Source of the DNA: an uncultured Lentisphaeraceae bacterium
Lineage (GTDB): Bacteria > Verrucomicrobiota > Kiritimatiellia > RFP12 > DVOR01
Assembly (NCBI GenBank): GCA_949282555.1
Contig: CASDPK010000001.1
Location: 1-64,000, forward strand
Direction of reading: 5' to 3'
DNA length: 64,000 nucleotides
In this document: in pieces, positions 1 to 15,000 of the stretch
Layout: each line of letters begins with the position of its first letter
Numbering within the stretch: the stretch's first letter is position 1
Notes under the pieces: model-generated
Told to the model about the DNA's origin: nothing
The model's input: only the letters and a program-made list of their open reading frames with translations
The model's database searches: none
Program-made: the position numbers and the translations under genes

Positions 1-3000
1 CGATCTGCCCGGCGGAGGCCGCAAGGCGCGGCACGCGGGCGCTGTCCGTCGCGGCGGTGGCGGCCCACTGGAAGGTGCCCTTGGGCGCGATCGGGGCGCC
101 GCTTTCGGCATCCGCCTCGGCATTCACGGACATCCGCACGTCGCCGGCCACGGTGAAGGCGCCCGACTGCGAGAGCGTCGCCGTCTCGCCCAGCGTGATG
201 GCGGGCGCCACATCGAAGGCGTCGGCCGCCGACAGCGCCACCGTGCCATCCTCGGCATCGATCGAGGTGACGGCCGAGAGGTCGGAGGCCAGGGTCAGCA
301 GACCGGAGACGCCGACGCCCGACGTGCCGTAACGCTTCCGGATGCGGCCCGTGCCGTCGCCATCGATCAGACCCGAGAGCGTCCAGCCGGACGTGCCCTC
401 GAAGACCAATTCCGCATCGCCCGCCAAGGTGACGGGCTTGGTGAACATGCCGCCGGCGGAGGCCAACGTGGAGGAGAAGACCGTGGTGCCGCCGAGGAGG
501 CGCAACGCACCGTCGACCCCGAAGGAGACCGGGCGGCGCACCGTCAAGCTGGCCGAGCCCGTCTTCAGGAAGTCGCCCGCCACCGTCAGTTGCGGCGAGG
601 TGGCGCCCTTGGCGGTGAGCTCGTAATCGTGCGAGGCCTCGGTATCGCCTTCGCCGGGCTTGTCGTTGTCCACGCGCAAGGCCGCGAGGGTCTGCGCCGC
701 CAACTGCCAATCCACCTTGCGGGCGGCGGCGGGGATCTCATCGCCGTTGTGGTCACGATCGGCGAAGAAGGCCGCCGGCTGTTCGCCGGTCATCGCGTCG
801 GGCCACGCCTGCGGCGTGTCTTCGCCGCGCTTGACCCACACGGAAGAGGCCCACGTGTCCTCGGCCGTCTTGCCTTCCCACGCGTAGTAACCCGCGTCGC
901 CGCCGAAGGATTCCAGCAAGAGCTGGTTGCCCGAGTAGCGGAGCGTCCAGCCCGCGCGGGCCCAATCGACCAGCTTCTTTCCGCCCAAGACGAACGAACC
1001 GGAGCCGGTGGGCGTGCGCCCGAACTCGAAGATGGGATAGCTCACGTTGCCGCTGCCCTGACCGAAGGTCTCGGGATCGAGCGCGTCGAGATCGATGGTC
1101 ACGAGGCCCTGGAGGGCCACTTCGCCGCCGATCGCCATCGGGGCGATGGTCCGCATCCCCGCGCCCACGCGCACCACCGCGCCATCCTCGAAGGTCACCG
1201 CGCTGGAGAAAGTCATCCGCGTGGGGAAGGCCAGCGTCAGCTCACCGCCCGAAGCGAGGGTGAGCGTGCCGCCGTTGAGCTGGCAGGCGAGCGTGTCGGC
1301 GAATTCCAAACGCGCCCCCTTCATCACCGTCCAATCGGCCGTGGTGGAGTAGTTGTTGTTCACGGCGCTGATGTTGGCCACGCCATAGGACGTGCCGTCG
1401 CCGACGATCACCGCGCCCGACGCCACCGTCATGGGAAGGTTGGGGCCGAACTCGCCGAGAATGCGGAGCGTCCCCGCGCCGCGCTTCGCCAGCGCGCCGC
1501 CCGTCGCGTCGGAGGGCGTCAGCCAAGAACCGGCCAGCTGCAACTCCGTGCCTTCCGGCACCTCGAGGGCGAGGTCGCCATCCATGCTGCCGCGGCTCGA
1601 GCCCAACGTGGCCACGCACGCCTCATCCGCCCCGGCGGAAGCGACGCGGGAAACCTCCACGCGGCCACGCACGCGGGCATCGGATTCCGCGGAGACGCGG
1701 GCGCCGACGGAGGTGCCGTCGCCGCTGACGGGCGCGGCTTCCAAGCGGATCACGCGATTGGTCGTCCAGCCCAGCGCCCCTTCGGCCGCGAGCTCCAAGC
1801 GGGCCCCGGCGGCCACCGTCGCCACACGGCGGGCGGAATGGACGGACTTGCCGATGTTGCCCGCCAGGCGCAACGTGCCCGAGCGGACGTCATAGTCCAA
1901 ATCGCTGTCCTCCGTGCCCAACAAGGTGACCTTCGCGTTGGCATTGGAGGGCGCGAGCGCCACCGTGCCGGCGCCGGTCACCGGACCGGCCAACGTCTGC
2001 TCCACGGGATTGAAGCCCAGCGCGTCCTCGGTCGCCGCCGCGCCGCCGAAGGCGAAGCGGAGCTCCGCATCCTCGGCGATCTCGGCGGAGAAACCGGTCG
2101 GCAACTGGTTCTTGTTGGGATAGGTGCTGTCGGCATCCTCCTTGGAGAAGGGAAGCGCCAGCTCCAGCGTGCCCGCGCTCACATGGAGATTGCCCGAGGA
2201 GGCGAGGTTGGCGAAGCACAGGGGCACTTGGGCACGAACCGTGCCGGCGCCGATCTTCCAAAGGCTGGTGGCCACGGAGAGACCGTTGGGCTTCTGCGCC
2301 GGATCCGAAGAGCCCTGCGTCAGCGCAAGGGTGCGCCCGGCCTCGGCGGAGAGCACGAGTGCCTGATTGCCCCAGAAGATGCCATCCTCGGGGACGGTGG
2401 GCAAATCGGGCTTGTCCACGGCGAGGGCGACGTCCTTCGTGGAGGCGACCACACGGGCGGTGGGCGCCTCTTCGGAGGAGGCGTCCTTCTCGTAGGGGAT
2501 GATGTCCGTGCGCGTGCCGGCATCGTCGGTGATCGACCACGTCGCATCGCCCCAATTGCCATCCTGATCGCCCCACACGTAGCCGCCGAAGGTCGGCTCC
2601 AGCCACAGGTTGCCATCGCGCAGCACCACCTCAGAGCCGAGGGCGATCGCCTCGGAGCAGGTGATCTTGGGTGACCCGATGGGAGCCATGGCGAAGTCGG
2701 TCAGCTGGCGGGCCTCCGTGAGCGTGGCGGGGAGATTCGTCAGGCGCACCGTGAGCGTCTGTTGGAAGGTGACCTGCCCATCCACGTCGAGCGCGTTGGG
2801 ATTGGCCAAGTTCACCTCGAGGATGGCCCCATCCTTGAAGTCCACGGTGCGATCGATCCGAAGTTTCCGGATGGAGTCGGAAGGCTCTCCCTTGAAGCGA
2901 TCGGGCACCGAGCCATACCACTTGTGGTCGGTGGGCAACCAGGCGACATTGGAGGGGAGGCCGGAGGAGAGCGTGCCGCCTTCCTCAACCACGACATCCG

Positions 3001-6000
3001 TCATCTGGAGCCGCCCAGCGCCATCCATGCGCGATCCTGTCTCAATGGTGACGTCGAAATCCCAGTCCGAGGGATAACCCACCTGCGAATCACCGCCGAG
3101 GTTCCACCGCAACGTGGAGCCGTCGTGGATCCGGCACGCATCCGTGGTGTACCCACCGGAGATGACACTGTTGCCGGAAATGCGCTTGGTCTGCACCAAC
3201 GTGCCACCGCCATAGATGTGGAGAATGCGATTGGCATTGTCCGTGGTGGGCTGGATGGGATACTCGCTGTAAACCGTGGCGCCCTTCTTGATGGTGAAGC
3301 CATTGCCACCGCTCTTGTTCGGGAAGGAGAGGCAGTTGTTGGCGCCGTGGTTGTTGGACCAAATGGCGAGAGTGCCCGATTCCACCGTCAGGGTATCCTC
3401 ACCCCAAAGTGTCATTGACTTTCGGCGCCAGCCGTTGTTGCCGTTACCACTGAAGTAGAAGGCGGAGTTGCCGCGCGTGGTGATGGAGTAGAGATGGTAG
3501 TCCGTTTCGCCGCCCACCTCGTTCTGGAATATGCCATCCTCCAAGACAACGCGTGGGCGGTTTTCACCCTCGGCGAAGAGGTTGGTGGCACCGCGCAGGA
3601 TGAAGCGTCCCCCCGCAGCCGCACGGATGATGCCCTTGTTGAAGGGCCGCCGCTGATTGCCGCTGTGAAGCTGGAAGAGCACCGTGCCATTCTCGATGGC
3701 CTCGACCGTCTGCCCTGCGGGGAGTTCGCCGTTGTCCGCGTTCAGGTAGAGCACGCCCTCCTTCGCACGGGCAAGGACGCCGGCGGCGCCCGTGGTGCGC
3801 AGGGCGTTCCAGGGGATTTCCAAGTCGCCCGCGCCCACCTTGCCGAAGACGCCGTCGCCGGAGATTTGGGCGGAGCGGGTGTACGCGCCATCCGTCGCCG
3901 TGGAGAGCCACAGGGTGCCATCGTCGATACGAACCTGCCCCTCATACTTGCGGGCGATGACAAGATCCCCCGCGCCGCGCTTGTGAAGCGTGGCGGAGGT
4001 GGGGCTCGTGCCGGAGATTTTTTCGTCGCAAAGCCAACGCCAATCGTTGGTGACCGTGGTCCCCAGCCCACCCTCAGGCACCGAGAGGGTGATCTCCGGG
4101 GCGAGGTGAACCATCGGGGGCTCCGCGAAGACATCGTTGGCGAAGGTCACCACCGCATTGGCGGACATCTCGCTGAGATCCAGCGAGGGGGCGTTGATGG
4201 CCCCGGCGGTGCCGGAGAGATTGGCCGAGCCCTCCATGCGCAGGTAAGGCGCGGTCACCGCACGATCCACCATCAGCGAGGAGACCGTGGGGAGCATCGC
4301 CGGGCGCGGGAGGGCATCCGTGGCGTCCTGCCATGCGCCGGTGACGGCGCCATCGCTCAGATACCGCTGCCACCCGAGCGCGTCCGACCACTTGCCGGCG
4401 CCCACACGGTGGAACGCCGCACCGTCATCGCAACGGATGATCTGCAAGGCCGCCAAGCCCACGTTGCCCGCATCGCTGTTGCCATAATCTATGGAAGCGA
4501 TTTCGATGCCGGCCCCGGAGGTGGACTCGATGCGCAGGTGCATTGCGTTGGAGCCGGTGACGAAGCCACCCTCCACGAGGCCGCCTTCGCCCTGCCACAG
4601 GTCATTGCGCCACACGGGGGCGGTCCAACCGTTCACGTTGCCGTAAGCATGCCACTTGCCGGTGCCCACCTTGACATAGACGGGGCTGTAGGTCATCTCC
4701 CGGTCCTCGGCGCCGGCGAAGATCAGATAGAGATCGTAGGATTCAAACGGGATGGCATCCACCCGCACGCGCCAGCCGCCACTGATCGCAAGGCCGGCAT
4801 CCATGTTGGCGGAGGTGAGGAGCGCCGTCGGCAACTGCTCGTCCTTATTGCCGGGAAGGAACCCGGCGGCGAGGCCGGCATTGCCCGAACCGCGGCGCGA
4901 GGCCACCGTGACGGGATCCTTGCCGACATAGGTCACCTCGGCCGTCGGCGCGCGGCCCTCCTCATCGGCCTCCACGCCGAAGAGCGTGGCACGGTGCGAG
5001 AAGGCGGAATACGACCCCTGCGAGGAGATCAAATCCACCGGCGAGGCGTTGTTCCAGTAAACGCCGGCGAAGGGCACCACACCGCACGGCTCCGTTTCGC
5101 TGCCGATCCACGAAGGATCGCCGGTGGAGCGGGCGGTGAAGTTCACGTTGAGCACCGGCTGGGAGGCGGCGGTGTAGACCACCACCGTGCGCTCGGACAC
5201 GGAGACCGTGTAGCCGGGAAGATCCGACACCGTGACGTAGGCCAAGGTTTGGGCCGTGGACCCCGCGGGCGTCTCGATCACCAACGACGGCACCCACGTG
5301 AAGCTGCGCGTCTCGCCCGGGCCCGGCATCGGGGACTGCGAGAGATCGTAGCGATAATAGACCGTTCCGGGGCGAAGCGGCGTGGCGTCGGAGCCGTTCA
5401 CCGCAAAGTCGCTCTCCGCCACGAAGCGCACCGAGGCGAAGGAGACCTCCTTGCCCAGCAGGAGCGTCATCGGCACGGTGGTGCCGTCGGACACCCAACT
5501 GTCGGGCACCACGAAGCAGACGGACACCGCCTCGGAATCGGAGGGATCGTAATCGTGAAGGGCCATCGGGTCCTCACCCTCGCGGTACCAAGAGCTCTCG
5601 GCATACCACGCCAACGTGTAGGAGGTGGGCTTCGCCATGGCGCCCGTGGGGTCGAGGTGGCGCACGTAGACCGAGCGACGCATGACATAAAGCCCATCGT
5701 CGCGCACCTCGATGCCATAACCCTTTTCAAGGAGCGACTCTCCCGGCTGGAAGACGGCCGAGCCGGCCAACGCCGCGCTGTCCCACGCCATCACCTTGAT
5801 GGGGGCCAAGCCCACCGCGTCGGGAATCTCCCCGATGCCCGGCAAGGTCTCCACCAAATAACGCCCACCGGAGGCGAACATCACGCGCCCGGTGCGCAGA
5901 AGCGTGGCGCCCGTGGGATCGAGGAAAAGCGTCGCCTCGCGGCCAAACGACAAGGTCGGAATCGAAAGCCCAGCCTCAATGCCTGCGCCATCGCCCACCG

Positions 6001-9000
6001 TCACCATGGTTTCCGCACCTGTGTCCTCGCTCGAGAATTCAGTGGTGCCACCCATCGTGCCCTCTTCCACTCGGATGATCGTCTTCACCCAAACAATCGG
6101 CGTTTCGAAGAGCACCCGCCCGGCGCCCTTCTTCACGAAAGCCGTCTCCGGCGAACGCGCGGAGGCTCCATAATCGAGCCCGGAACGGACGCGAAGCAGG
6201 GAGTTTGTCCCCACAACGAGGTTCACGCCGGTGTCCTCCACCGTGCCGATGCCGTTGCTCCAGCGGACAAAGCCGGTGCCGTCCTCGGCGTCAATGAAGG
6301 CCGTGATGCCCTCGGTCAACTTGCCGTAGGTCTCCGGGTTCACGGGTTCGCCCGTCACCGGATCGGCCGCGGTGTCGGTCTTCGGGTCCGAAGGGTCGCC
6401 GGGTTCGCCGACACCGGCCACGATCACGGACGCCCCACGCGCCATGAAAAGGCCGCGATAAGAGACATTCTTGCCCGAGGAATCGCCGTCGCCGATGTAG
6501 AGCGTCGCACCGTCGCCGTTCATGCGGAAGCCATAAGGCGTGTACTGCTGGCCATTGGAGCTGCTGAGATAGCGGTATTCCACACGGCTGTCCTTGCCGA
6601 TGACAATCGGCTCGGATTGGATGAGGCTGGCACGCGACCTCTGGCTCCAACCGCCCAGCACACCACGGCACGCCGAGAAGCGGAGCGTCGCCCCGTTCGT
6701 GAGCTCAAAGCCCACCGCGCCATTGTCCCACAGCGGCTGGCGCGCATCGTTGGCCCATGTGCAGAAATAGGCCCATTCGTCGCCGCTCTCGCCATAAGCG
6801 CGGGTGTTGGCGAAGTCGAGCGTCGCCCCGTCGCGAATGGCAAAGGAGCCCTTGAAGCTGCCGTTCCAATTCGTTCCGGGCGTGTTCCCGCCAAACCGCA
6901 CCGTGCCGCCCGAGACGGAGCCATCGGGCGCCGTCTGTCCGCGCACGGTGATGATGCCATCGCCGGCCACGTGCGTGCCGAAGGGCGAAAGGAGCTGCGT
7001 TTCGCCCGCGTGCGGGCTGAGCGTCATGTCGCCCATACCGTCGGGATGCCAAACGCCATGCGTGTTGCCCGAGGCGTTATGGCCGCCACTGCCCACCAAC
7101 GAGGCCGTGCGCCCGCCATCGGAACGCACGCCGACGAGGCGCAACGCCGAAGAGACGCCGTCCAGCGTCACCTTCGTCTGCGCCGTGAAGAGCGGCACGT
7201 CAAAGGTCTGCCCGGCGCCCAAAGGCACCGTGGCCCCCACCGACGAAAGGTCGATGTAAGAGGTGGACGTTCCCTGCAGGAAGTCATACTTGTCAACGGC
7301 GGTGAACGCCATCGATCCGGGGCGAACCGCGCCTTCCACCGTCACTTGCGCGCGGTCCGTCGTTCCGGCCAGCACGTCGCCGAAGGTCACCGCCGCGCCG
7401 TCATTGAAGATCTTTCCATCCGCCCACGGGCCGGACGTGCCGCGCTTCCACACGCCGCTGGGCACATCGGCGCCCCACGTCACCGCCTCAATGGGCAAAC
7501 GGGCCTCTTCCGTGAAGGTCACGGCGCCCGTGCTCTCGAAGACTTCGACCTTTGCGCTGTCGAAGATTTCGCCATTGAGCATGAAGGTGACGGCCTCCTT
7601 CCCGGCGGGGAAGGCAATCGTCGTGGCGATCCGTGCCGTATAAGGAAGCTCCGGCGTCATCGACGTGGTGGCCGAGCAGATTGAGCCCGACTCGAAGGTC
7701 ACATGGCCGGAAACCGCATCGCCCAAATCTCCGCCACCTTCATCGGGGCCCTGCTCCAGCATCGTGCCGAGAGGCAGATTGGCCTTGGCCAACGCGGAAA
7801 CCTCGGCGGCCGAGAGCGCCCGCGACCACATCGCCATGTCATCGATTCCCTCACCGGCCAACAATGAACAGTCATTGTGCCGCGTGAGCGAGAACTCGCG
7901 ATACCACTGGTCTCCCACCGAGGCGGGCGTGACGGCGATATCCATCCCTGCGGGGAGGGCGGCGGTGGCGACGCCCTTGCCATCCACGTAGAGGGTCAGA
8001 ATCGTGCCCTGGCGCGTCCACGCGATGTGGTGCCATGCCGCCGCCGTCCCGAAGACCGGGGCGGTCTCGGCGCGCACGATTTGGGCGCATTCCGTGTTGC
8101 TGATCTTGTCCCCGCCGCGAACGTCGAGCACCAGCGCGCCGGTCTGGCGCAGGGCGATGCCCCACCCGCGCTGCGGGACGGAGCCCCCCGTCCAATAAGA
8201 AACGCCGTGGCAGATGAAGTTGCGGAGGTATTCCTCCGTCTTTCCGGCGTTGGCGACCACGTCGCGGTCGGGCCAATTGCTCACCTCGGTGCCGGTGCGC
8301 ATCCAGAAGGCGTGCGTGAAGTCGCCCGTCCCGGGCTGCAACGGCGCGGCGATGCCGGCGTTCACCGTTTCCTTGCAGAAGGAGGCGCCCTCGGCAAAGC
8401 CCAAACCGAAGACGCCGTCGCCGTAGGCGCCCGTCCCAAGCTCCAAATTCAACGTGCCGGCGGCGGCGGCGCCCGCGCCATCCAACGGCCAGTAGACGTT
8501 GAGCCCTTGGGCGAGGACGTCCTTGTCCCAGGCCTCGCCGTTGCCGAAGCCGGCGGCGCTCGCGCCGCCGCGGAAGCCGCGGGCCTCGAAGGTGGCGCCG
8601 CTCTTCACCATGACGGCGGCGGAACCGAGGGACTGCGCGTTGCTCACCGCGAGCGTGCCTTGCGTGACGGCAATCGCGCCGGAACCGGAATTGGCCCCGG
8701 AAAGCGTGACGGTGGAGAGGGCCGCCGGCGCCACCTCCGTGGGCGAGTCGGAGGAGGCGATGAAGGCCATCGGCAACGTGAATGTCGCCTCCGCCTGTTC
8801 CGTGGTGAGGCGTCCGCCCTCCATCGTGGCTTGAACGGTTCCACTTCCTCCCTTGCCAAGGGTCGTCGCCGTGGCCTCCAAGGTACCCTTTTCGCGGAGC
8901 GTGAGGTTCAGGGTGTTTTCGGCAGACTGCGCACGCAATCCACCACCACCGAGCGCCAACGTGCCCTCGCCGGAGAGGGTAAGATCAACGATCGCCCCCG

Positions 9001-12000
9001 ACTTCCAAGCGTTGATGCCACCGGTTTCCAAGCGGCCACCGGAAATGTTGATTGTTCCGTGACTGTTTGCAATGGCGTACCCGTTAAAAATAAGCATACC
9101 ATCTTGATCACCGGAACTGGAATTGAATACAGCACGTCCACCAGTCTGCGTGTAAGTCCACGTACCGGTCTTGTCCATCAAATGATACTTATTGGGATGG
9201 CGGATCTCATCCCCTTCCTCCACAAGATAATCGTAGTCAGAGTTGTCCGTGCCCACGGTAATATCGGCGTTCCCGAAAGCGAACGTGAGATTCGTCGCAT
9301 TCACTGTGCTGCTCTGCGTGATGGGATAGTCGCGGCGGAGCGTGCCGACGGAGTCGGCGGAAATCGTGATGAGCGGGGAGGAGACGCCGTCATAGTTGGT
9401 GGTGATGCCGCTCTCGGCGCCGAGGGCCAACGTCGCCCCGCGGGTGATAAGATATTCCTTGCCGGCGTTGTCGAAGGGCCCCTCGAAGCGTGAGGTGGCC
9501 TCGGCGGGCGTGAAGGAGACGCCGAGCATCGGGAAGCCGACGGTGAGATTGGCAAGGCGGGCGGCGTTGAGCGCGCCGATGGCCACGCCACCGCCATTGG
9601 CGCCGTTCAGGGTGAGCCAGCCGGAGCCCTCGCAAACGATGCGGGCGGCCTCAAAGCTCTCAGGGAGGGAGAGGGTGACCGCGCGATCGCAGGTGATGGT
9701 GAGGACGTTGTCCGCACCGTTCACCCACTTGCCCAGACCGTCGCCGCCGGAGAGCGTGAGATCGTCGAGCTCGAAGACGTCGCCCTCCTCGGGGATCGTG
9801 CAAGCGAAGGCCAACGACTCGGAAGCGTCCGTCGCGTCGGGGGCCTCGATGAGTTGCAAGGCCGCCAAGCCGGCGTAGCGCCGATCATAAAGGAAGGCGG
9901 GGAGCTCGAAGGTGATCTCGGAATCGGTGCGTGCATCCGTCACCAAGGCATTGTGGCCCAAGAGGATCGCCTCGGAGGCCTGCGTGAGATCGGTGGAGCC
10001 CCACGCCTCATCGCCGGGGATGCGGTCGCCATAGGGCAGGACGTCGCGGCGGACATAGCCCTCGGCATCCATGGCATAACGGGTGCCATTCACGGTGATG
10101 GCCGACCATTCGGCGCCCGCGAGATCGTTGGAGAAGATCAACGCCAAGCGCCACCGCTTGAAGGGGATGTTGGTGATCCGGACGGTCTGCGCCGCCGAAT
10201 CGGAGAGCCACGCGCGCAAGAGCGGCTCCGCGGCGTCCGCGAGGGTGCCGGTCTGTGTGCCGTAGGCCAGCAACTGGGTGGTGAGGCCCTCGGCCGAAAC
10301 CGCCGGGGCCGTCCAGCCGCCGCCCACGTCGGCAATGCGCAGGGAGGAGGAGGAGAAGGCCCCCACCATGTCGTTCCACGCGCTCACGGGCACGCCATAA
10401 ACGCCCGTAACGCTCGGCGGCGCCGTCAGCGGCTGGGCCGCCGTGGCGAAGTTGGCCGAAATCGTCCGGGCGCGGCGGTCGGCACGCACCACATAGTAAA
10501 CGCCATCGGCCGTGGTCTCCACGCTGCCCACGAAGCCTTGCGGCAGGGAGGCGCCCTCCCCCCAATCCGCGGAGAGTTGCACGCTGGCGGGGGCCTTGAC
10601 CACACCGCCGCTGACGAGGCAGACGCTCGCCGGGACATCGCGCACCGCGCCGGCGATCAATTCAGGGAAGGCGGCCTGCCACGCGGAGAGGTCGAAGGTC
10701 ACGTCGGTGGAGAAGGTGTAACCCACGCCGCGCAGGATCGTGTGCGGTTCGGTGCCGCGCGCGACGATGCGGATGGGGCCAGAGCCGGTGAAGGTGGCAT
10801 GGGCCAACGCCAAGCCGCCCTCGGGAAGCCCGAGCAGAGAGTTGGCGCCGTTGCCATTGAAGACCACGAAAGGCCAGCCGTTCGCCGTGGACTGCGGCAA
10901 ATCGTAGGCCGTCTCCGGGCGCAACTCGGCGGTGTATTGGCGGAGCACTTCGTTACCTTCCAAGCTCACGTAGAGGCCGGGGCCGGCATCGCCATCCACC
11001 AGCACGGCCTCCCAATCCGAGAGGGCGCCGTTGGCGTTGTTGCTGACGCTCACGCCGCCGACCTTGGCGGTATCGCCCTCCGAATAAGAGCCGAGCACCA
11101 AAGGCACCTGCGGCAAAATGCTCTCGCTGTCCGGACGATTCGGGTCGAGCGCCAATTCAAAGGTCACCCGCGAGAGATTCGGCAAGCGCGTGCCGGTGGG
11201 CAAGGAGAGGTAGCCGCCCTCGCTCAGGCGCTCACGCAGGGGCACCCGCACCAACGTCGTTGCCGCGGGCTCGATGGCGGAAGCCGTCAGGAAGCCGCCC
11301 TCCAGCCCCACCGTGCCGCCATTGAGGCGCAGGCGCGGGGTGGTGGCCGTGCAGGAGAGAATCAAATCGCCGCCCGCCGTCTCCAACGCCGGAAGCGCCG
11401 AGAACGCACTGCCGGAAAGGCGCACGGTTCCGGAGCGGAAGGTCATGCGCCCCACGTTCTCCGAGGCAAAGGGTTCCGGACGCGCAAGCGTCAGCTCCGC
11501 CTCGCCCAAGCCCTCGAACACGGGATTGCCCGTGACGGAGGCAACCGCCGCCGCCGCGTCCGCCCCAAGCGTGACGTCCTGCCACGCACCGAACGCGCCA
11601 CCGTCAAAGGTGAAGGCCATCTGCCGATTTTCGCGATGCGCGAGGCCGCGCTCACCCACGAGGACGCGTCCGCCCCGCAGATTCACCGGCACGGGATCGC
11701 CCGAACGGTAAACATCGAGACCGTAGACGCGCACCGTCGCATTGTCCTCCACATCGAAGGAGCCCACGGCGCCGTCCAACGCGAAGGCCAGCACCGCCTT
11801 CTCGGCGATCAGGTTCGCATTGTCACGCAACGCGACGTTCGTGGTTCCGTTCCAGTGCGCGAGAAGGAAGGAGGCCGTGTTGCTGCTCGTGGTGGGATTC
11901 GTGGAACCCGTCACCGTGAGCATGGAGTCGTCTTCCATCGTCAAGCGCGACTGACGGCCCGCGCCACCGTCGGAGCCGACCAACCGTTCCGCCACCACGG

Positions 12001-15000
12001 CCGCCTTGTCCCTGAGGGTCACCTCGGCCTGCCCGATGGCGAACGCGGACATCTGCACCCGAACGTCGCCCGAAAGGCGCAACGCCGTCTCCGTCGCCGA
12101 AGGATTCATGCTCGAAAGCGTCACTTCCCCACCGGAGAATTCCGCCACGCCGCCATTGGGCGTGATCGCACCGGCGAAGCCTGCGGCGAATTCCGTTTCG
12201 TATTCCGTGGTGGTTGTGTAATCGCCCTCGTGGGCGTAGTCATAACGCACGCGGCGCGGCAGGGCCTCGGCCGCCTCGGGCACCGTTTCATCGGCGGCGC
12301 CGAGGGCCAACGTGGCGTCGTTGAGGAAGGCCCACTGGCCCACCTGCAGGCGATCGCGGCCAATGAAACGAACCGCATGGCCATTGCCGAACACCTGCAT
12401 CGAGGTCAGCGGCGCCGGCGCCGCCTCCGCGGAGGCGTCCACCGTGGCGTCGCCCTCCAACGTGAGCACCACCGTCGCGGTGGCGCCGGGCGTTCCCTCC
12501 TTGGTGACCCCATCGCCATCCGTCCAAGCGATGTCGCCCCAAGCGACCGTTCCGTTGAGGCGGGCATACCACGCATCGGCCAGCGCCAACGAAGGCGTGG
12601 GCTCCTGCGCCAGCTGCAGGGCCGCCACGGGGCCGCGGTTCTGAAGGTTGGTTCCCGAGAACGTGACATACCACTCGAGCGAGAAATCCCCGCTGAGCCC
12701 GGGCACAATCATGAGGTTCTCGCCTTCCACGAAGTCGTGGCGCGTGGCATTGCTGCCCCACAAGCCCTCCGTGCCAGGCGTCCATTCGCCATCGTTCGGG
12801 TCGTCGGGCGTCTCCATCTTGGAGAGTGCGCCGTCGGCATAAGTGTACCACGCGCCATTCACCTTGCGCGGGGTGAATTGGAGATCTCCCGAGTTCACGG
12901 AACCGTAAATGATCGCCGTGTACCGCCCCCACCCGTCCGGGACGTCGACGGTGAGGTTCGCGTTCTTGCCGGTGGTATTGCCGAGCGGACGGTCATTCAA
13001 GAAGCCGGAAAGCAACCCCTTCTCAGAATTGAACGACCACGTGCTATAGGCCGTCCATGTAAGGGCCCCCGGGAGCGTTGTCACTTCGGCGCCATCGGTC
13101 AAGCGCTGGTCGAAGGGCACGGATTTCAGGTCGATGGAGCCCGACGTCTCCCCGTCATTCTGCGCCCAGTAAGCCAACTTGGCGTTGTAACCCGTGTAGC
13201 CGGAGGTTCCCGTGCCGGAAAGATTGATCTTGCCGCCCCCCGCCACCTTGTTGGTGGAATCCCAGAAGTTCACGGAGATCAACCCGTACTCGGGATAGAG
13301 ACTGTCGGGGAGCGAGATCCGGGCCGTCGCCCCATTGTCCGTCTGCGTCACCTGGGCAAGGGCGCCGTAGCGCAAGCCGTCAATCCAGACGCGCACCCGC
13401 TCCGAATCGTGCTGCGCGGAAAGCAACGTCACATCCATTCCTCCCATGGGAATGTTGAGGTAGTCGTCCTCCGTCATCCACGCCGAGGCGTCGTACCGCA
13501 AGGCCAACGTTCCCTCGCCGAAGAGGCGCATGGACTTCAACGAAAGCGCGTCTTGGCCAACCGTGAGAACGGCGTCACCTTCCATGGTGATCACCACGGT
13601 GGAACCCACGGGCGGCGCGGCGACGGTCGCACCCGTGGACGCATTGGTCCACGCGCCCTCGGCTTCCCACTCCCCATCGCCCGAGACGGTGCGCATGTAA
13701 ACCTCCGTGGCCGCATCGGGCACACGGAAGATCTGGAGGCCGCCCAAACCGCTCAGCACATTCGCGCCGGAGGGCATTTGCCAGTCCAATCCCGGCCCGG
13801 CCGCCGGATCGTCCGAGTCCGTCATCTCAAAGATCAGCGAACCGTCCGCCCCGACCGTCGCGGGAGCCTTGAGCACGGAAACGCCAAAACGCTGCCCGTT
13901 GGTGACCGTGTCGTAGTTGGACTGGCCCCACCCGGCGGCGGGCACCTCGGCCGAGGCCGTCAGCGTCCCGTCCACATACGTGTAGAAGGTGGAACCATCG
14001 GCGTCAATGATGCGCACGGGGGAGTTCGGCCTGTTGGAGGAGCTGCTACCATAGACCACCACCTCATACTTCCCTGCCGGAAGGCCGGAGAAGGTCACGC
14101 GCACCGGGCCGTTGGAGTAGCCCTTCATCATCAAGTCGCGGTAATAGGAGCGATACCACGACCCTCCCTGCGTTCGGAAAGTCATCGAGGCACCCGTGAC
14201 CGTCATGCCGTCATGCCGCTTCAGCGTGGTCAGCGTGGCGTCCGTCCCGCTCACGGAGTTCCACTGCTTGCCCTCCACTTGATACCCTTCGATGCCATAA
14301 AGGGTGGCGGAACCCAGAGCGTCCCACACCGTGTCCACCGAGATGCCCCATTCCCACGCCGGGTCGCCCTCCGCAATCCGGCTGAGGTAGAGGCCATCTT
14401 CCTTTTGCGACAGGCCGGGATCAAATCCCTCCGGCGCGTTGCGCACCGTTCGTTCACCCAACCAGTCGCCATCGGCCACCTTCACATCGCCGCCGCCGGA
14501 AAGCCAGTGCGCCGCCAGTGCGGCCTGAGCGTCGGAGAGATCGAGCGTGAGCGCATTTTCCACGATCCACCGCCCCACCCCGGCCGGCTTCTTCACGACG
14601 GCCTCCTCCAGCGGCGCCGAGAGACGATGCGAGAGGTCGGCACCGGAAAGGCGCAACTCCTTGGCCGCGAACCCCTTGGCGTCCGCGCCCTCCGCGATGG
14701 CCGTGGCGTCCGCGGCGACCGTGAGCGTCGTCAGCGCCGTCATGTTGGTGGCGACATAACCATCGCCGGGATAGGTGCCCATGTTCCCGAGCACATCCGT
14801 CCAGTCCGGACGGGCCGGATCGAGCATGCCCTCCGCGGTGTCGGCCTCATGCCAACGCCACAGGGAGGCCGTCTTGGCCATCGCCTGCGCCAGTTGCCCC
14901 TCGCGGAGCACCGCCCCATAAAGGGCCACATCATCCACCGCACCGGGAGAGGCCAGCCAATCGGCGGAAGGGTGCCCGTTCGTTCCGCCCCCGAATCCAC